A stretch of DNA of 64,000 nucleotides from Novosphingobium marinum (GTDB lineage Bacteria; Pseudomonadota; Alphaproteobacteria; Sphingomonadales; Sphingomonadaceae): positions 310,001-374,000 of the forward strand of contig NZ_JACBZF010000003.1 of the NCBI RefSeq assembly GCF_013408095.1, in the 5' to 3' direction. A model generated the notes under the pieces. It had not been told where the DNA came from. It searched no databases and worked only from the letters and a program-made list of their open reading frames with translations. A program made the translations under genes and the position numbers. This document shows, piece after piece, positions 47,379 through 60,602 of the stretch. How positions within the stretch are numbered: position 1 is the first letter of the stretch; each line of letters starts with the position of its first letter.

Positions 47379-47753
47379 TCAGGCGCGAGGGGGGCGCTTC
47401 AGTCGGTCGGTAATGTCGGAAGCGAGCGCTTCGGCGGGAGGCGCATCGGGAACCACGACCAAGTGAGGGACCGAATTCTTCTGCACGGTGCCGGCAAAGC
47501 TCGCCCCGTGATGGCAATGGCCGTGTCCACACACGCCGTGTTGCTCGGCCGGCGCATCCGGATCGCCCGGCACTTCGTCGGCGGCTGCGGATGACGCAGA
47601 CGCGCTATCGAGCGAAGCCAGAACGGGCGCGCTTCCGGGCGCCACTTCGGCACCGCAAGCAGCAGCATCCGCCGCCGTCACGAACACCATCGCGACCAGC
47701 ATGAGCAGGACGACGAAAGGGTGCAGGACAAGGCGACGATAGCTTGTAGTCAT
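47379..47753 (-). CDS. Small exported His/Cys-rich protein at the head of the czc operon
   Basis: A 124-residue protein from the ATG at 47753. A signal segment (VFVTAADAAACG) precedes an acidic mature part with a metal-binding cluster HGVCGHGHCHHG. Comparable small genes (czcI and others) precede czcCBA operons and are thought to act in the periplasm in regulation. No named family was assigned. It is 63 bases before czcC. Confidence 0.65.
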   Translation of the reverse strand: MTTSYRRLVLHPFVVLLMLVAMVFVTAADAAACGAEVAPGSAPVLASLDSASASSAAADEVPGDPDAPAEQHGVCGHGHCHHGASFAGTVQKNSVPHLVVVPDAPPAEALASDITDRLKRPPRA

Positions 47754-47823
47754 GGATTCCAATGGCTCATAGCAAACCGCATCAAGATTGCAAGTTCCGC
47801 AACACGATGAAGTATAAGTCTTT

Positions 47824-47838
47824 TGTTACAGTATAACA
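47824..47838. promoter_or_regulatory. AT-rich palindrome upstream of the czc operon
   Basis: TGTTA-N5-TAACA lies in an AT-rich stretch about 70 bases before the first gene of the minus-strand czc operon. It may be part of its promoter or a repressor site. No matching regulator is evident nearby. Confidence 0.3.
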
Positions 47839-47876
47839 GTCCTCGAATACTGTTTCGGTCTTTTAGAACGGCGCGA

Positions 47877-48830
47877 TCAGGCCGCGCGAAGCTCGGGATG
47901 CGGATGCTCGCAGCGATGCACCTCGATCGTAACGTGCACGTATTCTGCATGCTCTGAAAGTCGACTGGCATAATTGTCGGGCGCGAGCGGATCATCGGCG
48001 ATGAGCGAGGCGATGACTGCATACTTGCCGGGACCGATCCGCCAGATGTGCAGATCGCCGATCGCGGCGTCCCGGTCCTCGAGCGCCTCGCGCACCTCTG
48101 TGTACCGTTCAGAGGCCGCTTCGGCGTCGACAAGCACGGCAGCGGTATCGCGCAGCAGTGACCATGACCAGCGCCCGATCACGAATGCACCCACCAGCCC
48201 GATTGCCGCGTCCATCCATGCCCAGCCGAGGTACATGCCGGCGAGAAGGGCCACGATAGCCAGGACCGAGGTCAGGGCATCGGCAAGCACGTGGAAATAG
48301 GCGGAGCGCAGATTGTTATCGGCATGCGCGTAGTCGTGGTGATGATGATGGTCATGATCATGCCCATGGTGATGATTGGCACCAAGCAGCCAGGCACTCG
48401 CGAGGTTCACCACGAGGCCGAGCACGGCGATCCAGATCGCCTCGGTATAGGCAATCGTGAGCGGGCTGACGAACCTTTGAGCCGATTCAACCGCGATCCC
48501 GATTGCGAAGATGGCAAGGACAAGCGCGCTCGCGAAGCCGGCGAGGTCGCCCACCTTGCCGGTACCGAATGTGAAACGCGGGTTGTTCGCATGGCGCCTG
48601 GCAAACCAGTAGGCGAAGGCCGCGACGCCCAAGGCACCTGCATGGGTCGCCATGTGGATACCATCGGCTAGAAGCGCCATCGATCCGGTCCACAGGCCAG
48701 CGATGATTTCGACCACCATCATCGCGGCGGTCAAGGCAACGACATAACGCGTGCGCCGCTCATGGGCGTCGTGCGAGGCGCTCAGGAAGTTGTGATCATG
48801 GGCGAGCGGATTGGAGTCGGCGTGGTGCAT
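47877..48830 (-). CDS. dmeF: CDF-family Co/Ni exporter DmeF
   Basis: A 317-residue cation diffusion facilitator. The ATG at 48830 gives the family N-terminus (ADSNPLAHDHNFL). Helix 2 has LADGIHMATHAGALG, an internal cytoplasmic loop is a long His run (HHHGHDHDHHHHHDYAH), and helix 5 has HVLADALTSVLA. These features fit DmeF, which exports Co(II) and Ni(II). It sits among the backbone genes on the minus strand, about 130 bases after the DUF2493 gene. Confidence 0.88.
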   Translation of the reverse strand: MHHADSNPLAHDHNFLSASHDAHERRTRYVVALTAAMMVVEIIAGLWTGSMALLADGIHMATHAGALGVAAFAYWFARRHANNPRFTFGTGKVGDLAGFASALVLAIFAIGIAVESAQRFVSPLTIAYTEAIWIAVLGLVVNLASAWLLGANHHHGHDHDHHHHHDYAHADNNLRSAYFHVLADALTSVLAIVALLAGMYLGWAWMDAAIGLVGAFVIGRWSWSLLRDTAAVLVDAEAASERYTEVREALEDRDAAIGDLHIWRIGPGKYAVIASLIADDPLAPDNYASRLSEHAEYVHVTIEVHRCEHPHPELRAA

Positions 48831-48960
48831 GCGGGGCGGATAACCCGAGATGCCTTCCCAAGAAATCCCCTCTCCAACCGAAAAGGCAATCGACGACGAT
48901 TGTCTGTGATGATCGCCGCAGCTAATCGATGGTAGAAACGCTGCGGCGACCAACAGGCTA

Positions 48961-49899
48961 TTATCCCTTAGTCTTGGATCGGGACGTGACGGTCCTGCGA
49001 TCGACCACGGTGATCCGGCGCGTCTTGGCGTCGATCACTAGCCGTTCAGTCACGCCATTGCCCGGAAAGGCGACAACGTAGCGCGGATTGAGCGAGAGCA
49101 TCTGCTCGTTGCGCTTGAACCCGGCGCGGGCACCAAGACGACGATCGAGCGAAAAGGTCAGCTGCTGGACTTCGCGGCGTTCAGCCCAGCTCGCGGCGAG
49201 GCGATCGGCACCCTTGCCGTCGCCGCCATGGACCAGGAAGAGATCGGGAACCGCATCGCGAACCTTGTCCAGCGTTGCCCAGATAGTGTCGGCATAGATG
49301 CGCGCGTCCTCAGCGTTGTCGAAGCTCTGGCGACCACCGGCAAAGACGACCGGAGTTCCTTCAGGGATCAGGGCGTGACGCCGGTTCTCAGCACGTGCGC
49401 GGAGGAAATCGCGGGCATCGATCACAGCCGAAGTAAGGTGGCGCGAATGGCTCGTACGCGAGCCCGAAACGGGCTTCCACGAGGAACCAGTTTCGTCGCG
49501 ATAGAGTGCTGCAGCAGCCTCGCGCATCTGCTCGAAGGCCAGCATGCTGGCTTCGGCAGCCTGCGCACGCTCGACCTGCTCTTCAAGATTGCTCGAATGC
49601 ACTTCGGAGCCATCGGCTGATGCTAGAAGGACCCTGATCTCGTCGCTGGCCCGATCAAGTTGAGCCGACTTGCGGCTGGCTGCGCGGTGAAACAGATTGA
49701 CCACGCCCCAGGCAATGTCCTCGGCATCGGCTTCCAGGGCGGTGTCGGAAAACATCGCGAAGAGGTCGGACCAGACGGCGCCAAGCGTCTGGTCAATCGC
49801 GTCCTCGCAGGGAAAGTCGGTCTCGTTGAAGGGAGCTGGCCTGATGCTGAGGCCTGAAAGGTCAAGGCCGCTCAACTGGTCGATGAAGCTGTCGTACAT
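48961..49899 (-). CDS. DUF2493 plasmid-type protein
   Basis: A 312-residue cytoplasmic protein. The C-terminal half is a DUF2493 (SLOG-like, YspA-type) domain with TPVVFAGGRQSF and LVHGGDGKGADRLAASWA, a nucleotide-binding fold. The N-terminal half is a helical region without a known domain. These proteins are common on alphaproteobacterial plasmids next to ArdC genes; their function is unknown. Its start codon follows a leader like that of ArdC. Confidence 0.8.
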   Translation of the reverse strand: MYDSFIDQLSGLDLSGLSIRPAPFNETDFPCEDAIDQTLGAVWSDLFAMFSDTALEADAEDIAWGVVNLFHRAASRKSAQLDRASDEIRVLLASADGSEVHSSNLEEQVERAQAAEASMLAFEQMREAAAALYRDETGSSWKPVSGSRTSHSRHLTSAVIDARDFLRARAENRRHALIPEGTPVVFAGGRQSFDNAEDARIYADTIWATLDKVRDAVPDLFLVHGGDGKGADRLAASWAERREVQQLTFSLDRRLGARAGFKRNEQMLSLNPRYVVAFPGNGVTERLVIDAKTRRITVVDRRTVTSRSKTKG

Positions 49900-49920
49900 G
49901 GGTGTCTCCTGATCGCGGGG
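49900..49920 (-). promoter_or_regulatory. Shared backbone leader with AGGAG ribosome site (DUF2493 gene)
   Basis: On the minus strand GATCAGGAGACACCC ends at the start codon. It is nearly the same as the ArdC leader at 51500 and is preceded by a small hairpin, GAGGCA-CTAT-TGCCTC (49931-49946). Confidence 0.5.
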
Positions 49921-50009
49921 ACAAGGAGAGGAGGCACTATTGCCTCGGCCCTGTCCGCCGGAGCCCGATCAGGGCCGGTAAAAGGGGCGAGACGCACCGC
50001 GCAGCGGGA

Positions 50010-50061
50010 AACCTGCGGCCCTAGGCTGGCGCGGGCAACACGGGCCGACGGGCCGCAGGTT
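50010..50061. repeat. 11-base inverted repeat between backbone genes
   Basis: AACCTGCGGCC (50010-50020) and GGCCGCAGGTT (50051-50061) are exact inverted copies with 30 bases between them. They lie in the 218-base gap upstream of the DUF2493 gene. The sequence between and around them is very GC-rich. A transcript structure or protein-binding site is possible. Confidence 0.45.
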
Positions 50062-50117
50062 GCGGCGCGCCCCGACCGGCCCAAGGGCCTCTCCCGGCGG
50101 ACAGGGATGAGGCAGGA

Positions 50118-50558
50118 TCAGGTCCCGATGTCGCAGGTGGATCGGGAGCGCTCGAAGATCGCTTCGCCATTCGAGAATCGCCCGATCAGGCGCAGATCCC
50201 CGAACAGGTCGATGAAGCGTCCCGACACCTGGGCGAGCCAGTGCCGTGCCCTTGCCGTTCGTGGGACGTAGAAATCGGCTTCCCAATAGCGGGCGTCATC
50301 CCGCTCGGCGAGCCAGATCGCAGCGAGCCCGCAATATGTCGATATGCCGCAATCGGCGAAGGCGTTGCGCAAGAGGATGCGATCCTCGCGGCCGCGCCAT
50401 CCATCGAAGCGTTCGAAGGAAGGAAAGGTCGCCTTCATGGTGTCGATGATCTCGTCGACGAGGCACTCATAAACCCAGTCGACATCGTCGTCTTCGCCCT
50501 CATCGAGCAGGCGAAAGGCCACCACGGAGCCGGTCGGATAGCTGACGGAACGTCCCAT
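50118..50558 (-). CDS. Plasmid-associated protein of unknown function
   Basis: A 146-residue cytoplasmic, acidic protein with Trp/Arg-rich segments (FDGWRGREDRILLRN, AERDDARYWEADFYVP). It has no signal or membrane helix. It lies 11 bases after the ArdC stop and is probably cotranscribed with it. I did not recognise the family; its place suggests a conserved backbone gene. Confidence 0.6.
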   Translation of the reverse strand: MGRSVSYPTGSVVAFRLLDEGEDDDVDWVYECLVDEIIDTMKATFPSFERFDGWRGREDRILLRNAFADCGISTYCGLAAIWLAERDDARYWEADFYVPRTARARHWLAQVSGRFIDLFGDLRLIGRFSNGEAIFERSRSTCDIGT

Positions 50559-50569
50559 CTCACTGCTCC

Positions 50570-51499
50570 TCAGGCTGCATCAGCGAGATCGATGTCGGCC
50601 TCGCTTTCACGGGATTGGTGACCACCAAGGTCAAGCAACAGGCTGGCCGCTTCCTCGGCCTTGGCCGCAGCGGTCAGGATCGCGCGCTCGTCAGATTTGA
50701 GGATCTTGAGCCAGGACGCGATGTAGCTGGCGTGATGGTCGAGGTGGGTGACCGGAAGACCCAGTTCGGCCCCGAGGATGGCCGAGGACAATTCGGCGAT
50801 CAATTCCTCGGCAGCATAGGCATCGCTGCCGAAGCGGTTCTTGAGGTCGCGGTCGAGCCGCGAAGAATGCCCGGTCCAGTGCGACAGCTCGTGGGCGAGT
50901 GTCGCATAGTAGTGGTCGTAGGCTTGGAAGAGTTCGGCTGGCGGCATGGTGACCCGGTCGCGCAGCGGCTCGTAATAGGCCTGCGCACCGTGATGGCGCA
51001 GGTCTGCGCCGATATGGGCAAAGAAGGCATCGAGGCGGTCTTCGCGTCCTGCGGGCTCAAGCGCGGCAACCAGCGGCTTGGGATGGTAAAATGCAGGGAG
51101 GCCGTCGCACTGGTCGGCGTTGAACACGGCATAGGCCTTGAGCACGCGCCGGCTTTCGGTGTCGGCCTCGCCTTCGGCGTTCTCGACCTCCTTGGTGTAG
51201 CTCTTGTAGAAGATCGCAATCGTCGACTTCTCACCTTTGCGGACCTGTCCGCCGAGCGCCTGGCACTGGCGATAGGTCATCCAGTAGGGCGAGGCGTAGC
51301 CACAGCCATCGGCCACCATCCACAGCCAGAAGGTGTTCATGCCGCGATATGGCGTTCCGCAGGAGCGTAAGGGCCGTGAAACCGGCACACCGCGCCACGG
51401 CTTGACCCAGGGCTTCGTGCCCTGCTCGAGCTTTTCAATGATGGCGGCAGTGATGCGGTGGGCTGGCGAAGCTGAAGCAGCGCGGCGGGACTTGGTCAT
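50570..51499 (-). CDS. ardC: ArdC-like antirestriction protein with zincin domain
   Basis: A 309-residue protein. The N-terminal part is the ArdC single-stranded-DNA-binding domain (ITAAIIEKLEQGTKPWVKPW, PYRGMNTFWL). The C-terminal part is a zincin-like metallopeptidase domain with HELSH as the Zn site (LAHELSHWTGH). ArdC proteins travel into recipient cells during conjugation and protect incoming DNA from restriction. The start at 51499 follows GGAG in a leader shared with other backbone genes. Confidence 0.88.
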   Translation of the reverse strand: MTKSRRAASASPAHRITAAIIEKLEQGTKPWVKPWRGVPVSRPLRSCGTPYRGMNTFWLWMVADGCGYASPYWMTYRQCQALGGQVRKGEKSTIAIFYKSYTKEVENAEGEADTESRRVLKAYAVFNADQCDGLPAFYHPKPLVAALEPAGREDRLDAFFAHIGADLRHHGAQAYYEPLRDRVTMPPAELFQAYDHYYATLAHELSHWTGHSSRLDRDLKNRFGSDAYAAEELIAELSSAILGAELGLPVTHLDHHASYIASWLKILKSDERAILTAAAKAEEAASLLLDLGGHQSRESEADIDLADAA

Positions 51500-51570
51500 G
51501 GGAGGTCTCCTGATCGCCGGGACGGGCATATCCCGGTTCAGGAAGAGCAAAGCTCCCTCTTCTCTCTTTT
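51500..51570 (-). promoter_or_regulatory. Leader of the ArdC gene with hairpin and AGGAG site
   Basis: On the minus strand GATCAGGAGACCTCCC precedes the start codon. About 30 bases further upstream is a purine-rich GAGAAGAGGGAGC followed by the mini-hairpin AGC-TTT-GCT (51547-51555). The ParB-like gene has a similar arrangement (62646-62658). Confidence 0.45.
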
Positions 51571-51693
51571 TGCTGCGTGCAACCTCGCACGCGCCGGATC
51601 TTCCGTCGGACACGGGGTCGTACGGCAAGCAATCGCTCAAAAACCGGTCCCCGCGGCTTGCCCATTCGCTTGCGATCGGCTAACCGCCCGCCG

Positions 51694-52047
51694 ATGCGCC
51701 AGCTCCATTTCCTGTTTTTGTTGGCATTGCTCCTGGTCTCGCATGGCGGACTTCCGGGATCGATTCCGCATCTGGAAGCGGCGCATGCACACGAGGCGGC
51801 AAGCGCGCATCATGCGCATGAGCACAATTCCGCCGATGTCATCGAGGTCGAGACAGACGCCGATTCGCTCGCGTCCGAAGATATCGTGCCTCACCCCGCT
51901 TCGCATTCGCACAGCTCGATTGCGATGCCGGACCAGACCGAGTTCGCGGGCAACGCCCCTGCGCCTCGAACACTTCTGCGGCCGGGCGAGACACCGCCTC
52001 TCATCGGCTCTTCGCCGGCTCCGTTAACACAGCCCCCATCAGCCTGA
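51694..52047 (+). CDS. Exported His-rich small protein before the second czc operon
   Basis: A 117-residue protein from the ATG at 51694, with a signal peptide (FLLALLLVSHGGLPG) and a mature part rich in His (HLEAAHAHEAASAHHAHEH, PHPASHSHSS). It resembles the small periplasmic metal-binding leaders of czc operons. It starts divergently from the ArdC gene and about 60 bases before czcC. No family was assigned. Confidence 0.6.
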   Translation: MRQLHFLFLLALLLVSHGGLPGSIPHLEAAHAHEAASAHHAHEHNSADVIEVETDADSLASEDIVPHPASHSHSSIAMPDQTEFAGNAPAPRTLLRPGETPPLIGSSPAPLTQPPSA

Positions 52048-52109
52048 TTTTCTGAATCCGGCCCGCATTCCGGGCCAATTTCCATTCAGACAATCAGGAG
52101 CAGTCTATC

Positions 52110-53333
52110 ATGCACGTGTCCACGCGTGCCGCCCTTCTGGCGGCCACGTTGGTGTGGGCGACCTCGGCATCCGCCCAGACGTACACACTCGAGGAGGCCG
52201 TTCGAACTGCGGTCGCCAATTCACCGCAGGGCGAGGCGACCGCCGCGCGCCTCGACGGCCTCAACGCAGCGCGAAGCGCTGCCGATACCAACCCCGCGCC
52301 CACGATCGATGGGACCGTCGAGAACATCGGCACCCCGGGCTTTTCCCAATGGCAGATCGACGGGACTTACAACCAGCGACTGGAGCGCGGCGGCAAACGC
52401 GCGGCGCGCGTGGGCCTCGCGCAAGGCGATATCGCCGTTGCCGAGGCCGAGGCGCTCGTGCGGCGTCTCGATCTCGCGAGCGAAGTCCAGGCGTTGTACG
52501 TGGAAGCGCAAGCCGCCGCCTTGTCGCTCGAACTTGCCAGGAGCAGGGTCGAGATCGCCGAGACCCTCGCCAATGAGGTGCAGCGCAGGGTCGATGAGGC
52601 GCGCGACCCTCTGTTCGCCGGAACGCGGGCCCGCACACAACTGGCCGAAGCCCGGGTGGATCTTGGGCTGGCGGAACACGCCTTCGAAGCCGCTCTGGCG
52701 CGCCTGGCGCTCCTTACCGGCGGAGATCCACGCAGCATCGGAGTCGTGACCTCGGGCTTCCTCGAAGCCGAAGAGATTGCCATCACCACTGCCGACCTTA
52801 CGCCAGTCGATCTTGCCGTTTTCCAGGCCCGGCGCGAGAGGGCGGACGCGAACTATCGCCTCCAGGAAGCCAATTCGCGCACCGATCCAACTGTCTTCGC
52901 GGGACCCAGGTTGTTCGGCAATGGCGACGTCGCCGTCATTGCGGGCTTCTCGCTGCCTTTGCCCAACCGCGCGCTCAATCGGGCCAACATCGACCGCGCC
53001 GCGGCCGAGCAGCGGCAGGTAGAGGCGGACCTCGCGGTCGAACGGTTCCAGCGTCGCCGGCAGATCGCTCTGGCTGCCGAACGCGTCGAAGAGGCGCGCC
53101 ACGAGGCCGAGGCGATCCAGGAGCAGGTGGTGCCCGGTGCCGAACAGACCCTGCGGGAGGTCCGTGCCGGCTACAATCGCGGAGGGTTCACCTTTCTCGA
53201 TGTCTCCATTGCCCAGACCGCATTGCACGAAGCCAGAGTCCGCTTCGTCGATGCGCTCGCCGAATATCATCAGGCCAAGGTCGACTACGACCGACTGACT
53301 GGCCGCTTCATCGAACTTGTTGGGGGTTATTGA
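52110..53333 (+). CDS. czcC: Outer membrane efflux protein CzcC (second copy)
   Basis: A 407-residue TolC-family protein with a signal peptide (ATSASAQ) and paired efflux repeats (PAPTIDGTVENIGTPG, FSLPLPNRALNRANIDRAA). An AGGAG ribosome site lies upstream. It is followed directly by czcB, so it forms the duct of the second czc pump. It differs clearly from the CzcC at 46062. Confidence 0.9.
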   Translation: MHVSTRAALLAATLVWATSASAQTYTLEEAVRTAVANSPQGEATAARLDGLNAARSAADTNPAPTIDGTVENIGTPGFSQWQIDGTYNQRLERGGKRAARVGLAQGDIAVAEAEALVRRLDLASEVQALYVEAQAAALSLELARSRVEIAETLANEVQRRVDEARDPLFAGTRARTQLAEARVDLGLAEHAFEAALARLALLTGGDPRSIGVVTSGFLEAEEIAITTADLTPVDLAVFQARRERADANYRLQEANSRTDPTVFAGPRLFGNGDVAVIAGFSLPLPNRALNRANIDRAAAEQRQVEADLAVERFQRRRQIALAAERVEEARHEAEAIQEQVVPGAEQTLREVRAGYNRGGFTFLDVSIAQTALHEARVRFVDALAEYHQAKVDYDRLTGRFIELVGGY

Positions 53334-53335
53334 TC

Positions 53336-57752
<4,417 letters not shown>

Positions 57753-57820
57753 AGCCGGAGCGGTCGTCCGCAGGGTGCAATCCCGCGGGCGGCCGACATC
57801 CGGGACCGGAGAACGAAATA

Positions 57821-58540
57821 ATGTCCATAACGCAATCTCTTTCCAATACATCAGTCGTGCGCATTCTCGCGCTCGCTGCAGTTCTGTTGATCTTCCTCGC
57901 CTCGGGTGCCGAAGCGTGGGCGCACAATGTCGCCGAGGGGGACAAGGGCTACATCCAGGAGAGCAGCGGAACGCTGATCCTGCCCTTCATCTATCTCGGC
58001 GCGAAACACATGGTGACCGGATACGATCACCTGCTCTTTCTTTTCGGCGTCATCTTCTTTCTCTACCGGTTGAAGGACGTCGGAATCTACGTGACGCTGT
58101 TCGCGATCGGCCATTCAACCACGCTGCTTTTCGGTGTCCTGACCGGTATCACCGCCAACGCCTATCTCATCGATGCGATCATCGGTCTGTCGGTCGTCTA
58201 CAAGGCCTTGGACAATCTCGGTGCCTTCCAGCGGTGGTTCGGATTCCAGCCAAGTACCAAGGCAGCAACCCTCATTTTCGGCTTCTTTCACGGCTTCGGC
58301 CTTGCCACAAAGATCATCGAATTCGAGATCGCCGAAGATGGCCTCATCCCAAATCTTCTCGCCTTCAATGTCGGTGTGGAAATCGGGCAATTGCTCGCCC
58401 TTGGCGCAATCCTGATCGTGATGGGCTTCTGGCGCAGGACCGAGAGCTTCATGCGTCACGCCTTCGCCGCCAACACTCTTCTCATGACCGCGGGCTTCAT
58501 GCTCGTCGGCTACCAACTCGTCGGCTTCGCCGTAGCCTGA
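57821..58540 (+). CDS. HupE/UreJ-family membrane protein
   Basis: A 239-residue protein with a signal-like first segment (GAEAWAHN) and about six helices. The family signature is visible in HMVTGYDHLLFLFGVIFF, AIGHSTTLL and GFFHGFGLA. HupE/UreJ proteins are thought to transport nickel or cobalt. It follows czcA by about 70 bases and is probably part of the same operon, so a Ni/Co role would fit. Confidence 0.85.
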   Translation: MSITQSLSNTSVVRILALAAVLLIFLASGAEAWAHNVAEGDKGYIQESSGTLILPFIYLGAKHMVTGYDHLLFLFGVIFFLYRLKDVGIYVTLFAIGHSTTLLFGVLTGITANAYLIDAIIGLSVVYKALDNLGAFQRWFGFQPSTKAATLIFGFFHGFGLATKIIEFEIAEDGLIPNLLAFNVGVEIGQLLALGAILIVMGFWRRTESFMRHAFAANTLLMTAGFMLVGYQLVGFAVA

Positions 58541-58565
58541 TCACATTTTTCCAGGAGCAATAGAC

Positions 58566-59168
58566 ATGTTCAATTCACAGCGCCCGTCCATCAGCGACCT
58601 TCCCACCAACCGCCAGCTTGTCAGGGCGACCGCGTTCGCCTTGGTGACCGCGACCGTCCTCTTGGTCACCGTGGTTCTACCCGCGGAATATGCGATCGAT
58701 CCGACCGGAGCGGGTCGTCTTCTTGGATATTCCGAGATGGGCGAGATCAAACAGCAACTTGCCGCGGAAGCAGCCGCCGACGAGCAGAACACAGCCATCG
58801 GGGAGGTTCGTACGCTCGCCGGTAACAGCGATAACGGCGCAGAAGCGGCAACGCGCAGCGATGTGACCGAATTAACGCTCGCGCCTGGTGAGGGTGCGGA
58901 AGTCAAGGCGGTCATGGCCGAAGGGGCCAGCCTTCAATACGAATGGTCGGTGCAGGACGGCCACGTCAACTTCGATACGCATGCCGATGCGCCGGGCATC
59001 TCTTATCACGGGTATGACAAGGGCCGTGAATCCACGGGAGAAGCGGGCACGCTCGTCGCCGCCTTCGATGGCAGCCATGGATGGTTCTGGCGCAATCGTT
59101 CAGGCGCAACCGTCACCGTGACCCTCAAGACCGACGGCAGCTACTCCGATATCAAGCGCGTGGTCTAG
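58566..59168 (+). CDS. Single-helix membrane-anchored periplasmic protein
   Basis: A 200-residue protein with one N-terminal helix (FALVTATVLLVTVVLPAEYA) and a periplasmic domain with a beta-sandwich-like pattern (LTLAPGEGAEVKAVM, LQYEWSVQDGHVNFDTH, GSHGWFWRNRSGATVTVTL). Similar proteins occur after HupE-like genes in metal operons and are named transmembrane anchor proteins. Function unknown. It is 25 bases after the HupE-like gene. Confidence 0.7.
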   Translation: MFNSQRPSISDLPTNRQLVRATAFALVTATVLLVTVVLPAEYAIDPTGAGRLLGYSEMGEIKQQLAAEAAADEQNTAIGEVRTLAGNSDNGAEAATRSDVTELTLAPGEGAEVKAVMAEGASLQYEWSVQDGHVNFDTHADAPGISYHGYDKGRESTGEAGTLVAAFDGSHGWFWRNRSGATVTVTLKTDGSYSDIKRVV

Positions 59169-59198
59169 ATCACGCTCTGGCTGAAGGAAGACATCGCC

Positions 59199-60533
59199 AT
59201 GCTCTCCGTTCTGACCAATCGCACTTATCGTCACCTGTTTCTTGCCCAGGTCATCGCGCTTGTCGGAACGGGGCTGGCGACGGTCGCTCTGGGCTTGCTG
59301 GCCTACGATCTCGCCGGTGCCGACGCCGGCGCGGTCTTGGGAACGGCCCTGGCCATCAAGATGGTCGCTTATGTCGGCATCGCCCCCCTCGCGGGCGCTT
59401 ATGCCGACAAATTACCACGCAAACGTCTGCTTGTAGGAATGGACATTGTCCGTGCCGGCGTGGCGCTCCTGCTTCCCTTCGTCGATGCGGTCTGGCAGAT
59501 CTATCTGCTCATTTTCCTGCTGCAATCGGCATCGGCCGTGTTCACGCCTACCTTCCAGGCCACCATACCCGACATCCTGCCCGACGAAGAGAAATACACC
59601 AAGGCTCTGTCCCTGTCCCGACTGGCCTACGATCTCGAGAGCCTCATCAGTCCGGTCCTGGCCGCCGCGCTGCTGACAATCCTGAGTTTTCACTGGCTAT
59701 TTGCAGGAACAGCCGTCGGTTTCGTGATCTCTGCGTTGCTGGTGATGAGTGCCGCTCTGCCGTACAGGAAATCGGTCGCAAAGCGGGTCGAGGGCGTCTG
59801 GCGTAAAACCACGCGCGGTATGCGGGTCTATCTCAAGACCCCGAGGCTTGTCGGCTTGCTGGCGGTCACCCTGGCAGCGGCAGCCGGCAGCGCCATGGTC
59901 ATCGTCAACACGGTCGTGATCGTGAAGAACATGGGAGGGACGGAGGGCGACGTCGCGCTGGCTCTGGCGGCTTACGGAGCGGGCTCGATGATGGCTGCCC
60001 TCGCCCTCCCACGCATTCTGACGCGAATTGACGATCGCACGATCATGATCGCCGGCGGCGGCCTCTTGCTGGTCACGCTGGCAACGATAGGCCTGGTGTT
60101 CGGGCAGTTGGGCCCCCGAACCTTCTGGCCGGTTGTGCTGGTCGGCTGGCTGACGATGGGTATCGGGTATTCGCTTTGCGTCACGCCCAATGGGAGATTG
60201 CTCAAACGCTCGTCGGCGGATGAGGACCGCCCGGCATTGTTCGCCGCCCAATTCGCGCTCAGCCATGTTTGCTGGCTCGTCGCATATCCCCTGGCAGGTC
60301 AAATCGGCGCACGGTTCGGCATGGCACCGACCTTCCTGGTTCTCGCTGGCCTGGCCGCACTGGGTGTCGGACTTGCCCTGTGGCTATGGCCCCGCAACGA
60401 CCCCGCGAAATTGCTCCATTCGCATCCCGACCTGCCATCCGATCATCCGCACTTGGAAGAGCACGGAGGCAGCAGTCACCAGCATCATTTTGTCATCGAC
60501 GATCTGCACACTGGGTGGCCGGGCAAGGTGTGA
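59199..60533 (+). CDS. MFS transporter with His-rich tail
   Basis: A 444-residue major-facilitator protein with 12 helices, of the MFS_3/enterobactin-exporter type (PLAGAYADKLPRKRLL, FTPTFQATIPDILPDEEKY). Its C-terminus is His-rich (HSHPDLPSDHPHLEEHGG, SSHQHHF), which suggests binding of a divalent metal. It ends the second czc operon and may export a metal or metal complex. A strong hairpin follows it. Confidence 0.85.
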   Translation: MLSVLTNRTYRHLFLAQVIALVGTGLATVALGLLAYDLAGADAGAVLGTALAIKMVAYVGIAPLAGAYADKLPRKRLLVGMDIVRAGVALLLPFVDAVWQIYLLIFLLQSASAVFTPTFQATIPDILPDEEKYTKALSLSRLAYDLESLISPVLAAALLTILSFHWLFAGTAVGFVISALLVMSAALPYRKSVAKRVEGVWRKTTRGMRVYLKTPRLVGLLAVTLAAAAGSAMVIVNTVVIVKNMGGTEGDVALALAAYGAGSMMAALALPRILTRIDDRTIMIAGGGLLLVTLATIGLVFGQLGPRTFWPVVLVGWLTMGIGYSLCVTPNGRLLKRSSADEDRPALFAAQFALSHVCWLVAYPLAGQIGARFGMAPTFLVLAGLAALGVGLALWLWPRNDPAKLLHSHPDLPSDHPHLEEHGGSSHQHHFVIDDLHTGWPGKV

Positions 60534-60542
60534 AGCAAGAAA

Positions 60543-60572
60543 GGCGGCCCGTCCCGATTGGGACGGACCGCC
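60543..60572. terminator. Bidirectional terminator hairpin between MFS and ParB-like genes
   Basis: A stem of 12 pairs with one mismatch (GGCGGCCCGTCCC and GGGACGGACCGCC) and a GATT loop sits between two convergent genes. It could end transcripts from both sides. Confidence 0.75.
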
Positions 60573-60602
60573 CGCCGAGTGACCTGGACCTGTCAGGAGG
60601 GG

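Noticed and set aside
48330..48380. Short-period repeat rich in GATGATG/CATGG units
   Set aside because: It encodes the His-rich loop of DmeF and is not a repeat element or CRISPR.
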